Shown here: positions 17,245-24,952 of the stretch, piece after piece | Layout: every line of letters starts with the position of its first letter | Position numbering within the stretch: the stretch's first letter is position 1 | From: Candidatus Melainabacteria bacterium | Lineage (GTDB): Bacteria > Cyanobacteriota > Vampirovibrionia > Gastranaerophilales > Gastranaerophilaceae | Reading direction: 5' to 3' | Assembly: GCA_003258735.1 (NCBI GenBank) | Contig: QHME01000020.1 | Location: 1-36,068 of the forward strand | DNA length: 36,068 nt | The notes under the pieces: generated by a model | The model's database searches: none | Seen by the model: the letters and a program-made list of their open reading frames with translations, nothing else | What the model was told of the DNA's origin: nothing | Translations under genes and position numbers: made by a program

Positions 17245-18113
17245 TGATAGAGTTGGGCTTGAATAAAAACGCAACTAGAATGTTGACAGGATTCATAATG
17301 GGAACAATCGTAATGCTTTGCATTATGTATGGTGATATATCGTTATTGTTAATGCTAGTGGTTCTGTTAGGATTTGGTTCAAGAGAATATGTAAAAATAT
17401 TGAATCACAAAGGTTTTTATCCAAGCCTCAAAGTCATTTATCTTACAGAGATAATACTTGCAACTGTCGTATATTTCAAACGCTTTGACCTTGTTGCAAT
17501 AACACTCACAATCTGTGCGATGTGTTCGTTTATGTGGGTATTATTTAGAGGTAAACAACCGTATATTGCCAATGTTGCAACAACGTTATTAGGAATGGTT
17601 TATTGCGGATGGTTTCCGTTACATTTAATCTTTTTAAGAGATTTAAGCTGTCCAAAATACGATAGCGGATTAGGTTTTGTAGTTTTGATGTTTACTGCGA
17701 TTTTATTGACCGATGTTGGTTGCTATTATGTTGGAACAAAGTTAGGTAAGCACAAACTTGCTCCTGTCATCAGTCCAAATAAAACAATTGAAGGCTCTAT
17801 TGGCGGAATGTTTTTTGCAATTCTTGGAGCTGTTGTAATTGGGCTATTTATTGATTTGTCTTGGTACATGTCAGCTATTGCAGGTGTGATTTGTACTGTA
17901 TTTGCTCAAATTGGTGATCTTTGTGAATCAATGCTAAAAAGAGATGCCGGAGTAAAAGATTCAGGTTCTAGTCTTCCGGGACACGGTGGTTTTTTGGATA
18001 GAACGGATAGTTTTATTTTAACAATACCGATTATGTATTATTTCTGTAAATGTTTCATTTTTCAGACAGATTGGATGGTTACATTAGTTAGTCATTTGAA
18101 AGGATTGTTCTAA
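17244..18113 (+). CDS. cdsA: Phosphatidate cytidylyltransferase
   Basis: Makes CDP-diacylglycerol from phosphatidic acid and CTP, the branch point of phospholipid synthesis at the inner membrane. The protein has several membrane segments and the CDS signature near the C-terminus: SPNKTIEGSIGG (about residue 177), and KRDAGVKDSGSSLPGHGG followed by FLDRTDS. At 289 residues it is of normal size. It overlaps frr and rnc by one base on each side (TAATG at both junctions). Confidence 0.94.
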   Translation: MIELGLNKNATRMLTGFIMGTIVMLCIMYGDISLLLMLVVLLGFGSREYVKILNHKGFYPSLKVIYLTEIILATVVYFKRFDLVAITLTICAMCSFMWVLFRGKQPYIANVATTLLGMVYCGWFPLHLIFLRDLSCPKYDSGLGFVVLMFTAILLTDVGCYYVGTKLGKHKLAPVISPNKTIEGSIGGMFFAILGAVVIGLFIDLSWYMSAIAGVICTVFAQIGDLCESMLKRDAGVKDSGSSLPGHGGFLDRTDSFILTIPIMYYFCKCFIFQTDWMVTLVSHLKGLF

Positions 18114-18799
18114 TGTCTAAAACCGTAGCTGAAATCTTTGGAATAGAAACTGTTACGGCAGAGTATTATAAACATGCACTGACCCACTCCTCTTATACAA
18201 AAGAATTAAATCTCCCTGAAACTGAATGTTACGAGCGTTTGGAATTTTTGGGAGATGCTGTTTTAAAATTGACAATTTCTGACGTGTTATTCAAAATGTA
18301 TCCTGATTCTAGAGAAGGAGAGCTGTCAAAAATTAGAGGTGTTGTGGTTTCTGACAATACATTGGCTGACATTGCTAAGCATAACGGCTTACAAGATTTG
18401 ATAATAATGAGTAAGCACGAAGAAAAACAAGGATGTAGAAATCTTAATTCTATTTGTGCTTGCGCTTTTGAGGCAATTTTAGGTGCGTATTATCTTGATG
18501 GTAAATTTGATGAGATTTTAAAATACATTGAAACTACATTTAAACCATATATTTTGGATGTAGAAAAGCATTTTGAAAAATTTAATGCAAAAGCAATTTT
18601 GCAAGAATACACTCAAGGGCAAACTAAAAATACACCTGAATACAATGTTATAAAAGAGATTGGTCCTCAACACAAAAAAGAATTTGAGGTTGAAGTTAGA
18701 TATAACGGTGAAGTTTTGGCTGTCGAAACTGGTTTGAGCAAAAAAGAGGCTGAGCAAAAATGTGCTTATTCAGCCTGCAAAAATTTGGGGATTATTTAA
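18113..18799 (+). CDS. rnc: Ribonuclease III, with Cys at a conserved metal-binding position
   Basis: A double-stranded RNA endonuclease for rRNA and mRNA processing. The catalytic domain spans about residues 5-150, with the signature ERLEFLGDAVLKL (E41, E44, D48). The C-terminal double-stranded RNA-binding domain (about 155-228) ends in KKEAEQKCAYSACKNLGI. In the second metal-binding helix the family pattern is Asp-x-x-Glu. Here the text is ICACAFEAILGAYYLD, so the Glu is kept (E120) but the Asp position (117, equal to E. coli D114) is Cys. The codon TGC is clear. The start at 18113 overlaps cdsA by one base, and the stop overlaps rpe by one base. Confidence 0.93.
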   Translation: MSKTVAEIFGIETVTAEYYKHALTHSSYTKELNLPETECYERLEFLGDAVLKLTISDVLFKMYPDSREGELSKIRGVVVSDNTLADIAKHNGLQDLIIMSKHEEKQGCRNLNSICACAFEAILGAYYLDGKFDEILKYIETTFKPYILDVEKHFEKFNAKAILQEYTQGQTKNTPEYNVIKEIGPQHKKEFEVEVRYNGEVLAVETGLSKKEAEQKCAYSACKNLGII

Positions 18800-19452
18800 T
18801 GGACAAGATTATTGTTTCTCCGTCAATTTTGTCGGCGGATTTTGCAAACCTTGAAAGAGATATCAAAAAGGTAGAAAATGCAGGAGCTGATTGGATTCAT
18901 GTTGATGTTATGGATGGACATTTTGTTCCAAATATCACGATAGGAATTCCTGTTGTTAGTTCTTTGCGTAAAGTGACAAATTTGTTGCTTGATGTTCATT
19001 TGATGATTGAAAATCCTGAAAAATATGTGGAAGCTTTTGCTAAAGCTGGAGCAGATATCATTACTTTTCATTATGAGGCAATTGCAGATAAAACAAAAAC
19101 TTTTGAACTTATAAGAAAAATTAAAAGTTTAGGTAAAAAAGTCGGTATGTCAATTAAACCTAAAACATCACCGAATGATATTTTAGAGTTTTTATCGGAA
19201 CTTGATTTGCTACTTGTGATGACTGTAGAACCAGGTTTTGGTGGTCAGAAATTTATGCAGGATTGTGCGGATAAAATCCCTACTATAAAAGAAAATTCAC
19301 CTGATGGATTAATTATTCAAGTTGATGGCGGAATCAATGAACAAACCGCAAAAATTTGTACAGAACTTGGCGCATGCTCCCTTGTTGCTGGAAGTTATAT
19401 TTATAAAGCTGAAAATGTAGAACAAGCCATCACATCTCTAAAGAAAAATTAG
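18799..19452 (+). CDS. rpe: Ribulose-phosphate 3-epimerase
   Basis: Interconverts ribulose 5-phosphate and xylulose 5-phosphate in the pentose phosphate pathway. A TIM barrel of 217 residues with SPSILSADFANLERDI at the start, the metal-site strand HVDVMDGHFVPNITIG near residue 35, MTVEPGFGGQKF near 140 and VDGGIN near 175. The frame is open 39 bases further upstream, but that part lies inside rnc. The ATG at 18799 overlaps the rnc stop (TAATG), has GGGG upstream and matches the family start. The stop codon overlaps that of the convergent gene at 19449. Confidence 0.95.
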   Translation: MDKIIVSPSILSADFANLERDIKKVENAGADWIHVDVMDGHFVPNITIGIPVVSSLRKVTNLLLDVHLMIENPEKYVEAFAKAGADIITFHYEAIADKTKTFELIRKIKSLGKKVGMSIKPKTSPNDILEFLSELDLLLVMTVEPGFGGQKFMQDCADKIPTIKENSPDGLIIQVDGGINEQTAKICTELGACSLVAGSYIYKAENVEQAITSLKKN

Positions 19453-20528
19453 GTTTGGACTTCTTCGCCTCTTCTTATTTTTGCTTTTAGAATAGTGTCT
19501 AAATCGGTAGTCGATTTTGCAGTTGTGTCTGTGCCATCATTTTGAGCTGTTTGTATTGCTTTTTCTGAATCTGATTTCTTATCTCCGTTTGCATTTGCAT
19601 CTTTATTGTTTTGGGATTCTGAAATTGCCCCAACTCCCGTTTGTGAACTTATATTTGTTTGGTGGCTAATAACAGTGTCTAAATCACCTTTGATAGAACT
19701 TAGTGCATTTTGCTGAGAGGTTCTTGCATTTTCTGAAGCATCAACAGCAGCATCTCCTGCTCGAATAACGCGTTTGCCAAATCCTCTATACCAGAGGAAT
19801 CGCTTTATTTCGTTACCAATTTCTGAGGTTTCAGTTCCATAGTCTAAACCTGATTCAATTGTTCCGGATTGACCTTCAACTATAGCTTGCAAATTGTTCA
19901 AATCTACATTATAGCCTGCTGCAGTGGATTGTCCCTCTGAACCATACATCTTTAATTGTTGCATTAGGCGGTTAATTCTTGATATTCGAGAATCGTTTTT
20001 CTTGCCTTTTTCAGAGTTGATTTCCGCTTTGACTTCACTAATTTGTGACATCAATTCAGACATATAATTGTCTAAGCCTTCTATAGAATTTGAAGAGTTT
20101 TCTGCAGAAGATGAGCTAATATTATCAGATGATTTTGAGTCTTTTTCTTTGTCACCACTCAAATCTCTAAATGTTTTGCCAAGTTTATAAAGGCTTGCTC
20201 CTTCATCTTCCATTGATTTGCGCAATTCTTTTGCAGTAGGTTCTTTTTCTTCTGGCGTAGTGGTTTGAGGTTCTTCTGTCGAATTATTGGTTGTTGAGCC
20301 TTGCTCGGTTTCAACTTTTTGTAGAATATTAGTTGAACTTGTTGCCATTTCGTAGGTCGTTTCGTCTTTATCGTTAGCGGTAATATCTGCACGAAACTGC
20401 TTTGCCCATTGCAAATATTCAGCAGGAACATCTATACCTTGTGAGTCATATTTAATTATTTCTTTTGCTGTGAGTTTTCGCCAATCTATTTGTTTGGGCG
20501 ATACAGCTTCTATTCTTGATACGTCCAT
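19449..20528 (-). CDS. Low-complexity hydrophilic protein of unknown function
   Basis: A 359-residue protein with no recognisable domain. The N-terminal 50 residues look folded (WRKLTAKEIIKYDSQGIDVP). Residues 55-155 are rich in Ser, Thr, Glu and Asn and probably disordered. A helical centre follows (about 150-280, with MSELMSQISEVKAEINSEKG and RFLWYRGFGKRVIRAGDAAV), then another Asn/Asp/Thr-rich tail. There is no signal peptide or membrane segment. The composition and layout resemble secreted-effector or surface-associated structural proteins, but this is only an impression. The AAGGTCGG ribosome site precedes the ATG. The gene converges with rpe and overlaps its stop codon by four bases. 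Confidence 0.75.
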   Translation of the reverse strand: MDVSRIEAVSPKQIDWRKLTAKEIIKYDSQGIDVPAEYLQWAKQFRADITANDKDETTYEMATSSTNILQKVETEQGSTTNNSTEEPQTTTPEEKEPTAKELRKSMEDEGASLYKLGKTFRDLSGDKEKDSKSSDNISSSSAENSSNSIEGLDNYMSELMSQISEVKAEINSEKGKKNDSRISRINRLMQQLKMYGSEGQSTAAGYNVDLNNLQAIVEGQSGTIESGLDYGTETSEIGNEIKRFLWYRGFGKRVIRAGDAAVDASENARTSQQNALSSIKGDLDTVISHQTNISSQTGVGAISESQNNKDANANGDKKSDSEKAIQTAQNDGTDTTAKSTTDLDTILKAKIRRGEEVQT

Positions 20529-20543
20529 AGTCCGACCTTGTTT

Positions 20544-20571
20544 TTTATAATTATCGGTACAAGAGTGTAAA
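20544..20571 (-). promoter_or_regulatory. Promoter of the low-complexity protein gene
   Basis: On the minus strand: TTTACA (20566-20571), a 16-base spacer and TATAAA (20544-20549), about 15 bases before the start codon. It is back to back with the cdd promoter. Confidence 0.45.
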
Positions 20572-20593
20572 AACTTTAAAATTATTAAAAAAT

Positions 20594-20622
20594 TTTACAA
20601 ATTTTAAATTATGTGCTATAGT
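20594..20622 (+). promoter_or_regulatory. Promoter of cdd
   Basis: TTTACA (20594-20599), exactly 17 bases, then TATAGT (20617-20622) preceded by TGC, an extended -10. The leader to the cdd ATG is about 60 bases and ends with AGAGGA. Confidence 0.7.
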
Positions 20623-20691
20623 TCAAGTCCAACAAATGAGTGATTAAAAATTTGAAAATAAAATTATAATAAATATAAAAGAGGATTTATC

Positions 20692-21078
20692 ATGACATAC
20701 GAAGAATTACTAGAAAAAGCAAAAGAAGTTTCAAAGAACGCTTATGTTCCTTATTCAAAATTCCCTGTAGGGGCTTGCTTAATTACAGACAAGGGCAACA
20801 CTTATACAGGATGCAATTTTGAAAATGGAAGTCTTGGAATGACAATATGTGCTGAACGCAATACAATTGGTACAGCAATTGCTAATGGTGAAAGAAAAAT
20901 AAAAGCTATTGCAATTTATTCTCCATTAAGAGACAATTGTACCCCATGCGGAGCTTGCAGACAAGTTTTGCACGAATTTTGCGACAACGATGAAGAACTT
21001 GATGTTATCGTAAAAATGGGTGACGGAATCCAAGTTTACACATTGGCTCATCTTCTTCCTGAAAGCTTTACTTTATAA
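20692..21078 (+). CDS. cdd: Cytidine deaminase
   Basis: Deaminates cytidine and deoxycytidine in pyrimidine salvage. It is a 128-residue homotetrameric-type enzyme with FPVGACLITDKG, then GCNFENGSLGMTICAERNTI, which holds the catalytic Cys-Ala-Glu, and PCGACRQVLHEF, which holds the other two zinc Cys residues. Length and motif order are normal. The AGAGGA ribosome site is nine bases before the ATG. The stop overlaps the start of the next small gene (TAATG). Confidence 0.96.
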   Translation: MTYEELLEKAKEVSKNAYVPYSKFPVGACLITDKGNTYTGCNFENGSLGMTICAERNTIGTAIANGERKIKAIAIYSPLRDNCTPCGACRQVLHEFCDNDEELDVIVKMGDGIQVYTLAHLLPESFTL

Positions 21079-21308
21079 TGTATATTTTTGAACTTATAGC
21101 ACAAGTTTTTAAGAAGAAAGAAAAATCAGATATTTCGAATTTTGATCCAATGAACGCAAATGAAGATGACTTGATTGAAGATAGTGACAATTGTGAACAT
21201 CTATTTTTGCCATTGGATAGTTCCAATACAATATTTGCTTGTAAATATTGTGGTCTTGTTGTGCCGAGAGAAAAACTCAAGAATAAGAATATTTTTGAAG
21301 GAAAGTAA
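21078..21308 (+). CDS. Small zinc-ribbon-like protein (76 aa)
   Basis: A short acidic protein whose C-terminal half, CEHLFLPLDSS followed by FACKYCGLVVPREKL, has the spacing Cys-x-His...Cys-x-x-Cys that could bind one zinc ion. The N-terminus starts with a hydrophobic stretch, YIFELIAQVF. Its ATG overlaps the cdd stop (TAATG), so it is translated from the same message and probably coupled. I know no function for it. A terminator follows 43 bases after its stop. Confidence 0.7.
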   Translation: MYIFELIAQVFKKKEKSDISNFDPMNANEDDLIEDSDNCEHLFLPLDSSNTIFACKYCGLVVPREKLKNKNIFEGK

Positions 21309-21350
21309 AAATTAGAGCCAAGAAAAATAAGTTCAGGTAAGCTTAATGCA

Positions 21351-21390
21351 CTAAAAAAGGAAGACCGTATGGACTTCCTTTTTTAGTTAT
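21351..21390. terminator. Bidirectional terminator between the cdd operon and rpsU
   Basis: A perfect 13-base inverted repeat (21351-21363 with 21374-21386, CTAAAAAAGGAAG and its complement) has a ten-base loop. An A run and a T run on the two sides give U tracts in both directions. Confidence 0.9.
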
Positions 21391-21403
21391 TTATTCTTAA
21401 ATC

Positions 21404-21577
21404 TTACACTTTTCTCTTACGAGCAGCTTCTGATTTGTGTTTTCTTTTAACGCTTGGCTTTTCATATCTTTCGCGTTTTTTTACTTCAGAAAGAATACCA
21501 GCTTTTTGGATTTTCTTTTTGAAACGTCTCAAAGCGCTTTCAATGCTTTCGTTTTCGCCAACTTTAACTTCTGCCAT
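21404..21577 (-). CDS. rpsU: 30S ribosomal protein S21
   Basis: A 57-residue basic protein, read on the minus strand: MAEVKVGENESIESALRRFK at the start, then KKIQKAGILSEVKKRERYEK, ending in KSEAARKRKV. This is the full S21 pattern, with the conserved ALRRFKKK and the Arg/Lys-rich tail. S21 sits on the 30S platform and helps initiation. AGGTGGTGA lies upstream of the ATG at 21577, and a good promoter precedes it. The gene is monocistronic, bounded by the bidirectional terminator. It is easily missed because it is under 60 residues. Confidence 0.95.
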   Translation of the reverse strand: MAEVKVGENESIESALRRFKKKIQKAGILSEVKKRERYEKPSVKRKHKSEAARKRKV

Positions 21578-21616
21578 TTATATTTTCACCACCTTTATAG
21601 CTTGTTTTATATATGT

Positions 21617-21645
21617 AGTATAATATAAAACCCTGAAAATGGCAA
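21617..21645 (-). promoter_or_regulatory. Promoter of rpsU
   Basis: On the minus strand: TTGCCA (21640-21645), exactly 17 bases, then TATACT (21617-21622), close to sigma70 consensus. The leader is about 30 bases with the AGGTGG ribosome site. Confidence 0.8.
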
Positions 21646-21684
21646 CTTTTGCCAGTTTTGTTAAGTTTTGTAAAGGAAATTTGA

Positions 21685-21873
21685 AGTTTTCCATCTCCAG
21701 AAAACCTTGAAAAAATTTCAAGTGTGCTGAAACTAAAAATAAAAGACCTATTTGATTTTGAGCACCAACAAGATGACACAGATTTGTATGACGAGATTGT
21801 TTCACGAATAAAACCTGCAACCCGCGAAAGGCTACAGGATTTTTATAAAATTATTCGTTCGTTAACTGACTAA
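21685..21873 (+). pseudogene. Degraded C-terminal part of an XRE-family regulator
   Basis: Read on the plus strand, this frame has no start codon (a TGA sits at 21682-21684). It encodes FPSPENLEKISSVLKLKIKD then LFDFEHQQDDTD and PATRERLQDFYKIIRSLTD before a TAA. The first part is the typical last two helices of an XRE helix-turn-helix domain with its LFDF ending. One frame over, the bases just upstream read CKGNLKF. A single extra T in the TTTT run at 21687-21690 would therefore join KGNLKF to PSPENLEKI, as expected of an intact regulator. The rest of the DNA-binding domain is missing and the rpsU promoter occupies that space. It abuts the convergent gene at 21874. Confidence 0.7.
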
Positions 21874-22107
21874 TTATCTGCCACGGAAATAGTCGCAAAT
21901 CAACTTTTCCTGACGAGGTAACAAATGTTTGATTCTATTCACCAAAGACTTGCTTTGTAAATCTTCCAATTGTTTTGTCAAAATAGCTTTTTCTATCAAA
22001 ACTTTGTTGTATAAATCTGAACAAACTTCACTCTTGTCAATGTGCTCTCTTAATTTCGACAGCTGTAATTCTTTTTTTCTTATTGAAGAAATAAGTTCTC
22101 GTTTCAC
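21874..22107 (-). CDS. Small coiled-coil hypothetical protein (77 aa)
   Basis: A basic, strongly helical protein. Residues 1-55 have regular Leu/Ile/Val spacing and look like a helical hairpin or coiled coil (KKELQLSKLREHI, LIEKAILTKQLEDLQ), and the C-terminus is basic (RIKHLLPRQEKLI). The start is GTG at 22105-22107, with AGAGG upstream at a spacing of about ten bases. It lies 77 bases downstream of the ferredoxin oxidoreductase operon on the same strand. Its stop abuts the end of the XRE remnant. No function is recognisable. Confidence 0.6.
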   Translation of the reverse strand: MKRELISSIRKKELQLSKLREHIDKSEVCSDLYNKVLIEKAILTKQLEDLQSKSLVNRIKHLLPRQEKLICDYFRGR

Positions 22108-22161
22108 CTTAATTAAACCTCTTAAATATCACATGATTAGAATAAACTGTCTGTTCAAATT

Positions 22162-22187
22162 TAAAATCAACTTTTTAGGTGATTTTA
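22162..22187 (-). terminator. Weak hairpin at the end of the oxidoreductase operon
   Basis: TAAAATCA and TGATTTTA pair around a ten-base loop, and the stop codon of the gamma-subunit gene forms the start of the stem. No long U tract follows, so termination may be partial and allow read-through into the small downstream gene. Confidence 0.35.
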
Positions 22188-22739
22188 GCATTTTGTAGCT
22201 AATAAATCATACTCATAGCCTAGTTTGAAAGCTTCAATATTTTTTGGAATCAAGTTCTTTCTATGAGGTGGAATTACGTTGTACAAAGCTTTCTCAAGGG
22301 TTTCAAGAGAAACAGTATCACAAACTTTTGCCAAAGCACCTAGTGCAATCATATTAGACATTTTGATGTTACCTAATTTTTCTTGAGCTAATTGCGCAAT
22401 TGGTAGAAATACATAATTGATATCATCTCTAGTCTTTTTAATCTCTGCTAAAGATGAATTAACAATAATAGTTCCGCCTTTTTTTACCCAAGTGGTAAAT
22501 TTGTCAAAGGATGCCTGATTCAATGTGATAATAAAGTCGGCATGAGACTTTTGTACGGCAGTAACTTCTTCATCAGATGCTACAACTGTACAATTAACTG
22601 TACCACCACGCATTTCTGCACCATAGCTCGGATACCAAGTTACATTTTTATCATCAAGCATAAATCCGTTAGCCAAAACTTCGCCTGCTAATAGAACACC
22701 TTGTCCGCCAAATCCTGCTATTATAAAATCTTTTTCCAT
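22185..22739 (-). CDS. 2-oxoacid:ferredoxin oxidoreductase, gamma subunit
   Basis: The gamma subunit of a four-subunit enzyme that oxidatively decarboxylates a 2-oxoacid to the acyl-CoA and reduces ferredoxin. The 184-residue protein shows the family start GFGGQGVLLAGEVLA and WYPSYGAEMRGGTVNC near residue 40, then MSNMIALGA. It is the last gene of the delta-alpha-beta-gamma operon, 11 bases after the beta gene. The gene order and the VorB-like alpha subunit suggest a 2-oxoisovalerate or 2-oxoglutarate type, not a pyruvate-specific enzyme. The substrate cannot be fixed from sequence alone. Confidence 0.92.
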   Translation of the reverse strand: MEKDFIIAGFGGQGVLLAGEVLANGFMLDDKNVTWYPSYGAEMRGGTVNCTVVASDEEVTAVQKSHADFIITLNQASFDKFTTWVKKGGTIIVNSSLAEIKKTRDDINYVFLPIAQLAQEKLGNIKMSNMIALGALAKVCDTVSLETLEKALYNVIPPHRKNLIPKNIEAFKLGYEYDLLATKC

Positions 22740-22750
22740 TTTTATAGTCC

Positions 22751-23503
22751 TTAATTATTTGCTGTAATATCTTTGTAGATTCCAGGTTTGAATACCTGCA
22801 TCATATCATTGCGAACTCTGTCATGAGCTTGTTCAGGAGTCATTCTCCAGTTTGTTGGACAGCTTGACAAAATTTCTACAAAACCAAAGCCCAAGCCCTT
22901 TTCTTGAACTTCAAAAGCTTTTTTTATAGCTTGTTTTGCTTTTTTGATATTTGCAACTGTATCAAGAGAAACTCTTGCGCTGAATGCAGTACCATCACAC
23001 ATTGCAATATGTTCGGCAATCTTTATCGGATAACCGTAATATTCAACATTTCTGCCTGTAGGTGACGTTGTTGTAACCTGTCCCAACAACGTTGTAGGTC
23101 CAAGTTGTCCTCCCGTCATACCGTAAGTTGTATTGTTTATACAAATAGCTGAAACATTTTCACCTCTTAAAGCTGCGTGCATACTTTCAGCTAAGCCAAT
23201 AGATGCGAAATCTCCATCTCCTGAATAACTGAATACAAATTTATCAGGTTTTGCGCGCTTAACTCCTGTTGCAACTGCCAATGCTCGACCGTGAGGTGAT
23301 TCAATTGCATCAACATTTAGAAAATCATAAATTGTAACAGAACATCCGATAGATGCTGCAACAATTGATTTTTCTCTTACGCCCAATTCGTCTAATACTT
23401 CTGCCACAAGCCTTACTGCAACACCATGGTCACATCCCGGACAAAATGTATATTTTACATCTTTTTTTAAAGAATCTGCTATTTTGAATACTTGTGTTGC
23501 CAT
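22751..23503 (-). CDS. 2-oxoacid:ferredoxin oxidoreductase, beta subunit (TPP-binding)
   Basis: This subunit binds thiamine diphosphate and a [4Fe-4S] cluster. FCPGCDHGVAVRL near residue 20 gives two cluster Cys residues, and GCSVTIYDFL near 53 another. The thiamine diphosphate motif is SGDGDFASIGLAE near 94, followed by NNTTYGMTGGQ. It is 250 residues long, normal for the short beta subunits. The start overlaps the stop of the alpha gene by one base (TAATG), consistent with equal production. Confidence 0.94.
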   Translation of the reverse strand: MATQVFKIADSLKKDVKYTFCPGCDHGVAVRLVAEVLDELGVREKSIVAASIGCSVTIYDFLNVDAIESPHGRALAVATGVKRAKPDKFVFSYSGDGDFASIGLAESMHAALRGENVSAICINNTTYGMTGGQLGPTTLLGQVTTTSPTGRNVEYYGYPIKIAEHIAMCDGTAFSARVSLDTVANIKKAKQAIKKAFEVQEKGLGFGFVEILSSCPTNWRMTPEQAHDRVRNDMMQVFKPGIYKDITANN

Positions 23504-24570
23504 TACATCAACCTCTCAATCTGTGCTACAATTTCTTCCGGCTCAGGAGGTGCTCCAACCGGTTTGTGAATCAATTCAACTGGAACAGCACCGTTTACTG
23601 CCAATCTTACATCGTTGACCATTTGTCCCATATTTACTTCGACTGTGATAAATTTCTTAACTGTTTTTGATAATTCTTGCAATCTCTTATTAGGGAATGG
23701 GAACAAGGTAATCGGTCTTAAAATTCCGACTTTCAAACCTTTTTGTCTGCAAAGTTTTGCAGCTGTTTTAACGTTCCTTGATGTTGAACCGAAACTAATC
23801 AATACGACATCAGCATCTTCTGTTCCGATTTCTTCCCATTCTGTTTCGTTTTCTTCAATTTGACGATATTTGTCATAAAGTTTTTCCAAGAATACACATT
23901 GATTATCAGCTAAAGGAGCGTAAGATCTGATGATTCTGCCATCCCTATCTTTAGCACCTGTTAATGCCCATGATGAATTATCAATTTCTTCATACGGATA
24001 ATCATAAAATTCTACAGGTTCCATCATTTGACCTAACAAGCCATCTGCAAGTAAAATTGCAGGGTTTCTATACTTGTGAGCCAAATAGAAAGCTTTGTAT
24101 GTCAAATCAACACATTCTTGGACCGTAGATGGAGCAAGAACAATGGTTTTATAATCTCCGTTACCTCCACCGATTGTAGCTTGGAAGTAATCTCCTTGAG
24201 ATGGGTAAATATTACCTAAACCAGGTCCGCCTCTCATTACACTGACCAAAACCACCGGTAATTGGTCAGATGTTGCATAAGACAAAGCTTCTTGCATCAA
24301 TGAAACAGCACAAGATGATGATGATGACATCGCTTTTACACCTGTTGAGCATGCTCCGATTACCATGTTGATGGCAGCAAGTTCACTTTCTGCTGATACA
24401 TAAGCTCTGCCAAGCTCTTGCATCTTTCCGCTCATAAATTCTCCGATTTCACTCTGTGGAGTAATCGGATAACCAAAATAGCACTGACATCCTGCTAATA
24501 CTGCAGCTTGTGCTATTGCATAATTACCTTTAATTAAAACTTTTTTACCAGTTACGCATTCTGCTACCAT
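23503..24570 (-). CDS. vorB: 2-oxoacid:ferredoxin oxidoreductase, alpha subunit (VorB-like)
   Basis: The largest subunit, 355 residues, contributing the pyrimidine-binding half of the active site and the CoA-binding domain. The N-terminus reads GNYAIAQAAVLAGCQCYFGY then PITPQSEIGEFM, followed by VSAESELAAINMVIGAC and SSSSCAVSLMQEALSYA. The C-terminal part, GILRPITLFPFPNKRLQEL, is typical of the family. The overall pattern is closest to the 2-oxoisovalerate/2-oxoglutarate group often named VorB or KorA. The gene follows the ferredoxin subunit by four bases and overlaps the beta subunit. Confidence 0.93.
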   Translation of the reverse strand: MVAECVTGKKVLIKGNYAIAQAAVLAGCQCYFGYPITPQSEIGEFMSGKMQELGRAYVSAESELAAINMVIGACSTGVKAMSSSSSCAVSLMQEALSYATSDQLPVVLVSVMRGGPGLGNIYPSQGDYFQATIGGGNGDYKTIVLAPSTVQECVDLTYKAFYLAHKYRNPAILLADGLLGQMMEPVEFYDYPYEEIDNSSWALTGAKDRDGRIIRSYAPLADNQCVFLEKLYDKYRQIEENETEWEEIGTEDADVVLISFGSTSRNVKTAAKLCRQKGLKVGILRPITLFPFPNKRLQELSKTVKKFITVEVNMGQMVNDVRLAVNGAVPVELIHKPVGAPPEPEEIVAQIERLM

Positions 24571-24574
24571 ATAA

Positions 24575-24787
24575 TTATCCTCTGTATACTTCTGTAATAG
24601 CTAAATCCGGACATCTTGTCGCGCACATTGCGCATCCCAAACATTCATGCTCAGGATCACAAAATTCTACGACCTTATTTCCCAATTTGTTAGTTTTTTC
24701 ACTTACTTTTATCAAATTTTTAGGGCATTCTTTTATGCATAAATAGCAAGCCTTGCACCTATTTTCATCAATAACAATATGACTCAT
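24575..24787 (-). CDS. 2-oxoacid:ferredoxin oxidoreductase, delta subunit (2[4Fe-4S] ferredoxin-like)
   Basis: A 70-residue electron-transfer subunit with two full [4Fe-4S] ligand sets: CKACYLCIKECPKNL near residue 10 and CLGCAMCATRCPDLAI near 50. It is first in the operon and has a strong GAGG ribosome site. It passes electrons from the catalytic subunits to soluble ferredoxin. Confidence 0.95.
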   Translation of the reverse strand: MSHIVIDENRCKACYLCIKECPKNLIKVSEKTNKLGNKVVEFCDPEHECLGCAMCATRCPDLAITEVYRG

Positions 24788-24821
24788 ACTATTCCTCTTT
24801 CATCTCTATCCATCTAGGAAC

Positions 24822-24827
24822 ATTCTA
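24822..24827 (-). promoter_or_regulatory. Extended -10 promoter of the oxidoreductase operon
   Basis: On the minus strand TGT TAGAAT forms an extended -10 at 24822-24827 about 35 bases before the first start codon. No good -35 is visible, as can be the case for extended -10 promoters. Confidence 0.4.
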
Positions 24828-24888
24828 ACACTAATAACTTTTTTTACGCACCAAATCTTAACATTTGTAATAAATAATTGAAATAAAA

Positions 24889-24917
24889 TTTACTAAAATT
24901 TCTATGCCTGCTAATAT
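24889..24917 (+). promoter_or_regulatory. Promoter of the giant coiled-coil gene
   Basis: TTTACT (24889-24894), exactly 17 bases, then TAATAT (24912-24917) preceded by TGC, an extended -10. The leader is about 30 bases and holds AAGGA before the ATG. Confidence 0.6.
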
Positions 24918-24952
24918 TAAAAATGTAGGGATATATATTTAAGGACATAAGA

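Noticed and set aside
21578..21820. Minus-strand open frames opposite the XRE remnant and rpsU promoter
   Set aside because: The plus-strand reading has clear XRE similarity, while the minus reading has none and runs through the rpsU promoter and leader.
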